Below, one piece after another: positions 1 to 4,648 of a DNA stretch of 6,082 nucleotides. Under the pieces are notes generated by a model. It searched no databases. It saw only the letters and a program-made list of their open reading frames with translations, and was not told the origin of the DNA. The translations under genes were made by a program, and so were the position numbers. This DNA comes from OCS116 cluster bacterium (lineage in GTDB: Bacteria > Pseudomonadota > Alphaproteobacteria > Rhizobiales > OSC116). Location: the NCBI GenBank assembly GCA_002402005.2, contig NVUS02000348.1, forward strand, positions 1 to 6,082, in the 5' to 3' direction. Each line of letters starts with the position of its first letter. Position 1 is the stretch's first letter.

Positions 1-283
1 CATTTTAAAAATGCATGGCTTGTTCGACTTTTTTGAATTTGTCAGCGGCGCCAATGACGGCACCAGCAAAAGTCAGCAATTAGAAACATTGCTAACAACT
101 GGCAAAGCGCCTCAAAACAGCATTATGGTTGGCGATCGGCTTTATGACATGCGCGCCGCCCAAAATAATGACCTTGATAAAGCTGGCGTTTTGTGGGGCT
201 TTGGCGCACGCGAAGAGCTTAACGAATATAGCCCGCAATTTATTTTCGATCAGCCAGAGCAATTGCTACAATTGGCAAAATAG
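1..283 (+). CDS. HAD-family hydrolase, phosphoglycolate phosphatase-like (C-terminal part, 5' truncated)
   Basis: This is the last 93 codons of a haloacid dehalogenase (HAD) superfamily phosphatase. The reading frame is already open at base 2, so the Met codon at 11 is internal and the true start lies upstream. Visible parts are a GLFDFFEFVSGANDGT segment, typical of the end of the cap region and the approach to motif III; a Lys in the following SKSQQ stretch that fits the motif III lysine; and motif IV, MVGDRLYDMRAA, with the two acidic residues that hold Mg2+. A GVLWGFG-AREEL tail follows, characteristic of Gph/PGPase-like members. The nucleophile motif (DxDxT) is outside the window. The family transfers phosphate from small phosphoesters in the cytoplasm. 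The substrate cannot be told from this fragment; phosphoglycolate or a nucleotide is plausible. The protein ends in QLLQLAK and TAG. Confidence 0.9.
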   Translation, partial: ILKMHGLFDFFEFVSGANDGTSKSQQLETLLTTGKAPQNSIMVGDRLYDMRAAQNNDLDKAGVLWGFGAREELNEYSPQFIFDQPEQLLQLAK

Positions 284-308
284 CCCCGCTGGTTCAAAAG
301 CCGGGCTA
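281..308. terminator. Candidate hairpin terminator between convergent genes
   Basis: TAGCCC (281-286, including the stop codon of the HAD gene) pairs with GGGCTA (303-308). An inner GGTT (291-294) can pair with AGCC (299-302), leaving a 4-nt bulge and a CAAA loop. The hairpin lies in the 44-bp gap where the plus-strand HAD gene meets the minus-strand lipoprotein gene, so it could serve both. Neither side has a long T run: the plus side continues TATGTATATTTAAA, and the minus side has only TTTT. It is therefore a weak intrinsic terminator at best. Confidence 0.4.
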
Positions 309-327
309 TGTATATTTAAAAGTTAAC

Positions 328-675
328 CTAAACTTTTTTTGATATATTGAGGCTTCGACAGCCTGCATCTCGTGCAGATTGGCGCAAAGCCTCGCGTTGG
401 CCTTTTAGGCTTGCAATTTCATTTTTTATACCACCACCACTGGTAGGCAAGCCAATTAATATCACCATCACGACATCAGTTGAAGCGGCGTCATCCTGAG
501 TTTTGGAAGATCGAATAAGTGCTTCCTCAACAAACATATATTCTTTTCGTAATTTGCTGCATTTCCAACCGTCATAGCGTGTTGTGCTTATATATGATGC
601 CTGAACATGTTCTGCTTTTTGGGCACAGCTGGTGATTGTCATAGATAGAATTAAGATAGCCAGTATTTTTTTCAT
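328..675 (-). CDS. Small predicted lipoprotein, unknown function
   Basis: A 115-aa protein with a lipoprotein signal peptide: a Lys-Lys N-terminus, a hydrophobic run (residues 4-13), then a lipobox ending ITSC with the acylated cysteine at residue 17. The mature part has a YDGWKC segment (about 34-39), a predicted helical KLRKEYMFVEEALIRSS stretch (41-57), a hydrophobic VVMVILIGLP segment (68-77), a GGG turn, and a charged helix EIASLKGQREALRQSARDAGC (86-106). Cys39 and Cys106 are the only other cysteines and could form a disulfide in the periplasm. The arrangement Trp-x-Cys, helix, IGLP, then a helix with LKG-x-R/E-AL resembles short uncharacterised lipoproteins common in Alphaproteobacteria; this is remembered family resemblance, not a search. 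A GGGG Shine-Dalgarno-like run lies about 7 nt before the ATG. A perfect TATAAT lies about 90 nt upstream. No function is assigned. Confidence 0.85.
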   Translation of the reverse strand: MKKILAILILSMTITSCAQKAEHVQASYISTTRYDGWKCSKLRKEYMFVEEALIRSSKTQDDAASTDVVMVILIGLPTSGGGIKNEIASLKGQREALRQSARDAGCRSLNISKKV

Positions 676-676
676 A

Positions 677-698
677 TTTTACCCCGTATTAATAGTGG
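677..698 (-). other. Leader motif shared with the DUF2218 gene (copy 1)
   Basis: Directly upstream of the lipoprotein ATG, the minus strand reads CCACT-ATT-AATACGG-GGTAAAA. The same block, 18 of 22 positions identical by eye, sits directly upstream of the DUF2218 ATG (3866-3887). It includes the ribosome-binding site and seven identical bases AATACGG just before it. The other genes here (GyrI-like, receptor, permease) have different leaders. It may be a shared translation-initiation context or a chance match in AT-rich DNA. Confidence 0.4.
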
Positions 699-700
699 GT

Positions 701-723
701 GGTGCAACTGGCGTTGCTTCACC
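701..723 (-). repeat. Short hairpin in the lipoprotein 5' leader
   Basis: GCAAC (704-708) and GTTGC (713-717) form a perfect 5-bp stem around a TGGC loop. The outer bases GGT (701-703) and ACC (721-723) can extend it past a 3-nt bulge. It lies between the candidate promoter at 763-768 and the lipoprotein start, so it would be in the mRNA leader. It has no T run and is unlikely to be a terminator. Confidence 0.3.
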
Positions 724-741
724 GTATTTACACAGAATAGG

Positions 742-783
742 CCACTAACTATGAATTGATAAATTATACAATAGTTAAGGTGG
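742..783. repeat. Imperfect 11-bp inverted repeat enclosing a TATAAT box
   Basis: CCAC-TAACTAT (742-752) is the reverse complement of ATAGTTA-GTGG (771-777 plus 780-783), with two unpaired bases (778-779). The 18-bp centre contains ATTATA on the plus strand, which is TATAAT read leftward. The repeat begins immediately after the stop codon of the GyrI-like gene. It could be an operator over the lipoprotein promoter or a stem at the 3' end of the GyrI-like mRNA. There is no T run after it, so intrinsic termination is not well supported. Confidence 0.45.
763..768 (-). promoter_or_regulatory. Candidate -10 element (TATAAT) for the lipoprotein gene
   Basis: The minus strand reads ATTGTATAATTTATC here, a perfect consensus -10. 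The hexamer 17 bp further upstream is a poor match to TTGACA, so the promoter would be weak or assisted by an activator. Transcription would begin near 755 and give a leader of about 80 nt. The box sits in the centre of the inverted repeat at 742-783. Confidence 0.4.
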
Positions 784-1419
784 TTAAATAAGCTCAACGG
801 GCTGTCGCAAAATGGTTTTTAGCTTTTCAGGCGCAACACGCCGCGGGTCAGAGAGGTAAATTTCATGATGTTTATTTACCTTGGCCGTTAGATCTGGCAT
901 TTTATACCCCTGTTCAGGAATATACTGTTTGTGCATATATTGCAAAACCGGCGCTTCATCAGCATAAGAGCCAATGTGTAAATATTGCGCCACCACGCCT
1001 TCGTCATAACTCTCAAACCGCACATTATCCAACAATTTGGGTGGGTTTTTCTGTCGTGCCATATCACGCGCTTGCTCAATCATGTCTTCTGTCACCCATT
1101 CGGGCTGCATAATCATCATCGTCCAACGCCAATTGTCTTTATTGTCGGCAACAAAATCATTCATATCATCAGCCCACCACAAACCTTCGAGCGGCGGCAC
1201 AACATAGTCTTTGTCCATCGCCTTGGCTAAGAATTTGGTTTTATAAGCCATCGGGTATAATGCCCCCAATGAATCCATATAAGCCTCGGATGTACCGGGT
1301 GAGCCAATGCCATCAATCATCAAAAAATTCATCTTGGGAATTTCAATAATTTCATATTTTTTGGGCTTCGGGCCATAGAGTGGTTTGAGCGTTTTCTTAA
1401 AATCTACCTTGGTCATCAT
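784..1419 (-). CDS. GyrI-like small-molecule-binding domain protein (COG4832 type)
   Basis: A 211-aa cytoplasmic protein made only of a GyrI-like domain, without the DNA-binding region found in AraC- or MerR-type relatives. Typical signatures are KKYEIIEIPKMNFLMIDGIG (20-39), the aromatic PPLEGLWW motif (75-82), NWRWTMMIMQPEWV (96-109), a second repeat around VAQYLHIGSY (143-152), and the C-terminal KHHEIYLSDPRR (183-194). Together these match the stand-alone group that includes Listeria Lin2189. From memory, members of that group hydrolyse cyclopropanoid genotoxins such as yatakemycin and CC-1065; a conserved acidic residue, here probably Glu186, is important. Whether this protein shares that activity is inference; binding of another hydrophobic ligand is equally possible. 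The gene begins with two ATGs. AGGAG (1423-1427) is only 3 nt from the first but 6 nt from the second (1416), so Met2 may be the true start. Confidence 0.9.
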   Translation of the reverse strand: MMTKVDFKKTLKPLYGPKPKKYEIIEIPKMNFLMIDGIGSPGTSEAYMDSLGALYPMAYKTKFLAKAMDKDYVVPPLEGLWWADDMNDFVADNKDNWRWTMMIMQPEWVTEDMIEQARDMARQKNPPKLLDNVRFESYDEGVVAQYLHIGSYADEAPVLQYMHKQYIPEQGYKMPDLTAKVNKHHEIYLSDPRRVAPEKLKTILRQPVELI

Positions 1420-1439
1420 AATCTCCTTTGGCTCACAAT

Positions 1440-1467
1440 AGCTTACCCTACTGACAAAACGTGTCAG
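1440..1467 (-). promoter_or_regulatory. Candidate promoter with overlapping inverted-repeat operator for the GyrI-like gene
   Basis: A perfect 6-bp inverted repeat, CTGACA (1451-1456) and TGTCAG (1462-1467), surrounds a 5-bp spacer. On the minus strand its first arm, CTGACA, matches five of six bases of a -35 box. TAAGCT (1445-1440) lies 16 bp downstream as a poor -10. A start near 1433 would give a very short leader carrying the AGGAG ribosome-binding site. A repressor bound to the repeat would cover the -35 box and spacer. The weak -10 keeps confidence low. Confidence 0.35.
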
Positions 1468-1497
1468 CTAAAAGGTTAATTTTAGGTGGAAAGGCAT

Positions 1498-1525
1498 AAA
1501 AAAAGCCGCTCAGAAAGCGGCTTTT
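1498..1525 (-). terminator. Strong Rho-independent terminator of the chemoreceptor gene
   Basis: AAAAGCCGCT (1501-1510) and AGCGGCTTTT (1516-1525) form a perfect 10-bp stem with a GC-rich core and a CAGAA loop. Read on the minus strand the stem is followed by seven T residues (1504-1498), the classical intrinsic terminator form. It starts 18 bp after the receptor stop codon and insulates the receptor from the GyrI-like gene. Read on the plus strand it also ends in TTTT, but no plus-strand gene needs it. Confidence 0.92.
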
Positions 1526-1543
1526 AATTTGTATTGGTAAAAA

Positions 1544-3019
1544 TCAGGCGGCTGCCACATTCTTCAAAAAGTCCTGGATCGAATTTTTTAAATTGCCAAT
1601 TTGCATATCCATTTGGTCCGAAACCTCGGAAACTTGGCCAGCAGATTGGTTGGTATTGTCAATGGTCTTGGAGATATTGCTCATATTGCTGGCCACATCT
1701 TGCGTGCCGTTAGAGGCTTGCGATACATTGTCCGAAATCTCCACAGTGGCATCATTTTGTTGTGAAACAGATGCCCCAATGGCCGATGTATATTCATCCA
1801 CCTCTGCCATAATCCGGGTAATCTCTTGAATGCCCTCTACCGCCTCTTCAGTCGATGTTTGAATGTCATTGACCTGTGCCGAAATTTCCTCGGTGGCTTT
1901 TGCCGTTTGGCTGGCAAGGTTTTTCACTTCCGATGCCACAACCGCAAAACCTTTGCCCATTTCACCAGCCCGTGCCGCTTCAATGGTGGCGTTCAATGCT
2001 AGCAAATTGGTTTGTTCGGCAATGTCTTGAATCAATGAAACCACAGCGCCAATTTTTTGGCTTTTTTCACTCAGGCTAATCACCCGTTCATTGGTTTGTT
2101 CTGCCTGTTGGCTGGCTTTTTGCACAATGTTGTTGGTTTGCTCAACTTGTCGGCTAATCTCGCTAATTGATGACGATAGTTCCTCTGCTGCCACCGCCAC
2201 AGTGTTGACATTTTGCGAAGCATCTTGCGATATCGTCGCCGCGGTCGAAATTTGACCAGATGCATTGAGAGACATGTCTGTCAAATCACTAGCAATTTGT
2301 TTCATCTGGCTGCTATTGCCGGTCACATTTTCCAGCGCATCGCCAATATTGATTTTGAAGTTTTTAATCAATTCATCAACTTTTTGTTGGCGCTGGGTGA
2401 TGGTTTCGCCAACTTTATTGCGCTCCAGCGACATTGTTTCAGCAGCTTTTTGCGCTTCATTGGCTTCTTGCACAGCGGCATCGGCCGATTTAATCGATGC
2501 GGTGAGGCGCTGTATCAACCACACCAAAAATGTAGCTTGCACAATCAACACGCCGGCGTGAAAAACCACCCGCAATAGATTGGCCCCTTCGGGAAAAATC
2601 GCCAATGGATAGATGAAATTTAACAATAAATGATGCACCGCAATCACCGCAACATAAACAATAATTGCCCGCCAGTCTATCCAACCTGCCATGATGGCAA
2701 TGGTGGCAAAAATATACATATGAATGTCAATTTGATAAGCCGTGCCACTAAAGGCATTGATCAATATAACCACCAAAATCGCCATAGAAGCCGAGCTGGT
2801 ATAACGGCTTGCGGCCGGGGCGCTGCCTTTATACCATAGATATGTCGGCAAAGCCGCAGATATAAATGCGATGGCGGTAAACCATTCGGCCAAATATATC
2901 TGGTTGTAAAATTGCACCGCCGTAACGATTAAAAAGTTTACCCATAAAAACGGGAAAAAGAATTTACCGAACGAGGCTCTAAACCCGTCAATTCCTTTAT
3001 TTGCAATCATATCATTCAT
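1544..3019 (-). CDS. Methyl-accepting chemotaxis protein with six-helix membrane sensor, no HAMP
   Basis: A 491-aa chemoreceptor. Six predicted membrane helices lie at about 21-38, 42-63, 78-96, 100-115, 117-138 and 149-172, with short loops, so there is no large periplasmic ligand domain. Histidines 100, 129, 130 and 154 (in DIHMY, HHLLLN and RVVFH contexts) fall in or at the ends of helices. A coiled-coil linker (about 172-225) replaces HAMP. The signalling hairpin follows, with its tip near IAEQTNLLALNATIEAARAG (about 333-352). Glu pairs at 279-280 and 377-378 are near-consensus methylation sites. The C-terminus ends in FLKNVAAA, without the CheR-tethering pentapeptide. The role is to signal through CheW/CheA to flagellar or other responses; the stimulus is unknown. 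An in-frame GTG at 3061 would add 14 residues but overlap the upstream gene, whereas the ATG at 3019 has AAGGAA 7 nt before it. It probably shares an mRNA with the small membrane-protein gene upstream. Confidence 0.95.
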   Translation of the reverse strand: MNDMIANKGIDGFRASFGKFFFPFLWVNFLIVTAVQFYNQIYLAEWFTAIAFISAALPTYLWYKGSAPAASRYTSSASMAILVVILINAFSGTAYQIDIHMYIFATIAIMAGWIDWRAIIVYVAVIAVHHLLLNFIYPLAIFPEGANLLRVVFHAGVLIVQATFLVWLIQRLTASIKSADAAVQEANEAQKAAETMSLERNKVGETITQRQQKVDELIKNFKINIGDALENVTGNSSQMKQIASDLTDMSLNASGQISTAATISQDASQNVNTVAVAAEELSSSISEISRQVEQTNNIVQKASQQAEQTNERVISLSEKSQKIGAVVSLIQDIAEQTNLLALNATIEAARAGEMGKGFAVVASEVKNLASQTAKATEEISAQVNDIQTSTEEAVEGIQEITRIMAEVDEYTSAIGASVSQQNDATVEISDNVSQASNGTQDVASNMSNISKTIDNTNQSAGQVSEVSDQMDMQIGNLKNSIQDFLKNVAAA

Positions 3020-3025
3020 GTTTAT

Positions 3026-3031
3026 TTCCTT
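3026..3031 (-). promoter_or_regulatory. Ribosome-binding site deciding the chemoreceptor start
   Basis: The minus strand reads AAGGAA, then 6-7 nt, then the ATG at 3019. This site lies between the stop of the small membrane protein (3040) and the receptor ATG. It favours that start over the in-frame GTG at 3061, which is inside the upstream gene. Confidence 0.7.
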
Positions 3032-3039
3032 CACATTAC

Positions 3040-3402
3040 TTAATTTGAGATGACGCCACACGAAATGAGTATGGCGGCATCAATCACCAAAAATGCGCCC
3101 GCTTGATAGAGGCGCGAAACTAAATCTGCTTGGTCATCTGCGGCGATGGCAATCCACTTCACTTTGCCCAATGCTGCAATATCTGCATCAGCGCGGGCAA
3201 TGGTAAAAATGGCTTGATTGTGTACCGCCCACGGAGCGGTAAATACTGCAACTTTTGCACCCGCTTTGGGCGCTAGGCTCAAAGCAAAACTGGCAAGTAA
3301 AAGCCCGATGCCAAATAATAATGATAACCACATTGCGCGTTTTTCATTATTTATGGCAGGCTTTACTTGGGTTGTTTGCATTTGCATTGTTGCGGACATC
3401 AT
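3040..3402 (-). CDS. Small membrane protein with two predicted helices, unknown function
   Basis: About 120 aa. A polar, Gln/Met-rich N-terminus is followed by a hydrophobic helix (WLSLLFGIGLLLASFALSL, about 25-43), a loop of about 55 residues starting KAGAKVAVFTAPWAVHNQA and containing KVKWIAIAADD, and a C-terminal hydrophobic segment (AGAFLVIDAAILISCGV, about 101-117). With positive charge before the first helix, both ends would be cytoplasmic and the loop periplasmic. I do not recognise a named family, although the VFTAPW / W(I/V)A(I/V) / AGAFLVIDA pattern resembles short uncharacterised alphaproteobacterial proteins. The stop is 20 bp from the receptor ATG, so the two are probably co-transcribed. 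The start is uncertain: GTG-ATG-ATG (3405, 3402, 3399) and later ATGs are possible, and none has a convincing Shine-Dalgarno sequence. The ATG at 3402 is taken here. Confidence 0.75.
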   Translation of the reverse strand: MMSATMQMQTTQVKPAINNEKRAMWLSLLFGIGLLLASFALSLAPKAGAKVAVFTAPWAVHNQAIFTIARADADIAALGKVKWIAIAADDQADLVSRLYQAGAFLVIDAAILISCGVISN

Positions 3403-3454
3403 CACTTAAGACCAAAATTAAAATAGATCTTTATGATTGATTGAAATGGTAAAC

Positions 3455-3475
3455 ATACTGTGAATGACGCAGTAT
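3455..3475. repeat. Inverted repeat ATACTG-N9-CAGTAT
   Basis: ATACTG (3455-3460) and CAGTAT (3470-3475) are perfect inverted arms with a 9-bp spacer, a spacing suited to a dimeric regulator. They lie 50-70 bp upstream of the small membrane-protein gene. The right arm overlaps TATACT (minus strand, 3476-3471), a five-of-six -10 match, but no good -35 lies at the proper distance. It is a possible operator for the small-protein/receptor unit. Confidence 0.35.
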
Positions 3476-3480
3476 AAAAC

Positions 3481-3504
3481 TCTAATAAGACAAATTTTAT
3501 TAGA
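3481..3504. repeat. Perfect 8-bp AT-rich inverted repeat (operator or weak terminator)
   Basis: TCTAATAA (3481-3488) and TTATTAGA (3497-3504) form a perfect 8-bp inverted repeat with an 8-nt loop. Read on the minus strand it is followed by GTTTTAT and lies about 55 nt after the DUF2218 stop. It could weakly end the siderophore operon, but a stem with one G-C pair and a broken T run would be unstable. It could equally be a regulatory site for the gene starting at 3402. The rest of the 3406-3559 gap is AT-rich, and I see no confident promoter in it. Confidence 0.35.
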
Positions 3505-3559
3505 CTATATACACAATAACACAGGCTAATATACCAAAGTATAATCAGTAAGAGTAAAC

Positions 3560-3865
3560 TCAGTTTTTCTCAATAATCCATTCATATTCAAGCTCTTCCC
3601 TGAAGGCAAATTTAACAATATGTGCATCAAACACCCCCTGCATAGCTTCGCATGCATCTTCACTTTCACATTCGGCATCGACGCTCAAAACATTATCTTT
3701 TGCCGTAAAAACCGCATGCCCCATTGGGAACTTGGTCAACCCGGTAGCCGTGTTTGCATCGTGGTCAATGCTGTAAGTTGACTCAACTTTATGCGCAAAA
3801 TGTTTGCAAAGCTGCGCGATATATTTATGTGCCGATTCTGTCTTAATCTGGGTAGAGGTTTTCAT
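3560..3865 (-). CDS. DUF2218 domain protein, siderophore-operon accessory
   Basis: A 101-aa soluble protein covering the whole DUF2218 family. Diagnostic segments are the N-terminal T-x-x-A-x-KYIAQLCKHFAHKVES (about 9-29), TGLTKFPMGHAVFTAKDNVLSVDAE (41-65) with a conserved Gly after the F-P-M turn, and the closing HIVKFAFREELEYEW (82-96). There is no signal peptide or membrane helix, so it acts in the cytoplasm. The family has no established biochemical role that I know of, but it often sits next to ferric-siderophore transport genes. Here it follows the ATPase gene by 24 bp on the same strand, which supports a role in iron or siderophore handling. An alternating pattern of strands with conserved His (22, 25 and 82) could bind metal or an iron ligand; this is inference. 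The start is set by GGAG 5 nt before the ATG. Confidence 0.92.
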   Translation of the reverse strand: MKTSTQIKTESAHKYIAQLCKHFAHKVESTYSIDHDANTATGLTKFPMGHAVFTAKDNVLSVDAECESEDACEAMQGVFDAHIVKFAFREELEYEWIIEKN

Positions 3866-3887
3866 TTTTTCTCCGTATTTAGAGTGG
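3866..3887 (-). other. Leader motif shared with the lipoprotein gene (copy 2)
   Basis: The minus strand reads CCACT-CTA-AATACGG-AGAAAAA directly before the DUF2218 ATG. It matches the block at 677-698 in 18 of 22 positions, with the GGAG ribosome-binding site inside it. It fills almost the whole 24-bp gap after the ATPase stop codon. Confidence 0.4.
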
Positions 3888-3889
3888 GG

Positions 3890-4648
3890 TTAAGTATAGT
3901 AAAATGCATGTTTTTTGCCGTCTATGGTTTTGATGCTAGCCTGCATGTCATAAATAAGTTCGATATTGGCCTCGGTCATCACCTCATCAACACCACCTTG
4001 CACGATAATCTTGCCATCTTTAAGCGCAATGAATAAATCGCTATAAGCGGCCGCAAAATTAATGTCGTGGATCACCAAAATAATGCTCTTATTCATCTCG
4101 TCAGCAATCTTGCGCAAACTTTTCATAATATTGCGGGCATGTTTCATGTCCAAATTATTCAGCGGTTCATCAAGCAAAATATAATCACTATCTTGGCTTA
4201 AAATCATCGCAATATAGGCACGTTGCTGCTGCCCGCCAGACAGTTGATCAATAAACCGATGCGCAATGTCTTCAAGCTCCATCAATGCCAATATTTTGCC
4301 CACATGCGCATGGTCGGTCGCTTGTGGCCGGCCTTTATGATGCGGAAACCGCCCAAACATCACCAATTGCAGCACCGTAAGGCGCGCGCTGATATAATTA
4401 CTCTGGGTTAGAATGCTGATTTTTTTGGCCAGCACATCGCTGGGGGTTTTCACAATGTCCAAATCATCAAAACTCACTTGGCCTTGATCAAGCGGCAATA
4501 GCCGCGATATGAGCGACAATAAGGTAGATTTACCCGCCCCATTTGCGCCAATTATCGAGGTGATGCCGCCTTTGCTAAGCGTGAAACTCACATCATTCAG
4601 CACCAGTTTTTGCCCCAATTTTTTTGATACATTCTGAACTTTAATCAT
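3890..4648 (-). CDS. ceuD: Ferric-siderophore ABC transporter ATP-binding protein (CeuD/YclP/FatE type)
   Basis: A complete 252-aa cytoplasmic ATPase that drives siderophore import through the two permeases encoded just upstream. All motifs are intact: Walker A GANGAGKST (34-42), Q-loop Gln82, signature LSGGQ (136-140), Walker B YILLDEP (156-162) with Glu161 as catalytic base, D-loop NNLD, and switch His194. The stretches ARLTVLQLVMFGRFPHHKGR (88-107), ELEDIAHRFIDQLSGGQQQRAYIAM (124-148) and LDEPLNNLDMKHA are closely like Bacillus YclP (petrobactin) and Campylobacter CeuD (enterobactin-type), more than FhuC or FecE. The symbol marks this subfamily, not a proven substrate. The start ATG overlaps the permease TGA (ATGA, 4645-4648), and it has only a weak AAAAG before it, so translation is probably coupled to the permease. 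Confidence 0.96.
   Translation of the reverse strand: MIKVQNVSKKLGQKLVLNDVSFTLSKGGITSIIGANGAGKSTLLSLISRLLPLDQGQVSFDDLDIVKTPSDVLAKKISILTQSNYISARLTVLQLVMFGRFPHHKGRPQATDHAHVGKILALMELEDIAHRFIDQLSGGQQQRAYIAMILSQDSDYILLDEPLNNLDMKHARNIMKSLRKIADEMNKSIILVIHDINFAAAYSDLFIALKDGKIIVQGGVDEVMTEANIELIYDMQASIKTIDGKKHAFYYT

Noticed and set aside
985..1230. Plus-strand open frame of 81 codons opposite the GyrI-like gene
   Set aside because: It lies wholly antisense to a well-supported gene, has a His/Phe-rich composition typical of antisense translation, and shows no known motif.
1471..1500. Possible plus-strand promoter or small RNA before the terminator at 1501-1525
   Set aside because: TTAATTTTAGG has no paired -35 and -10 elements; the terminator is fully explained by the receptor gene on the minus strand.
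2213..2578. Plus-strand open frame of 121 codons opposite the chemoreceptor
   Set aside because: Antisense shadow of the coiled-coil region and of helix 6 of the receptor; no family features, and the opposite strand is clearly coding.
3313..3330. Fur-box-like AT-rich stretch (AATAATAATGATAACC)
   Set aside because: It lies inside the coding region of the small membrane protein, lacks a symmetrical GATAAT repeat, and is not upstream of the siderophore operon.
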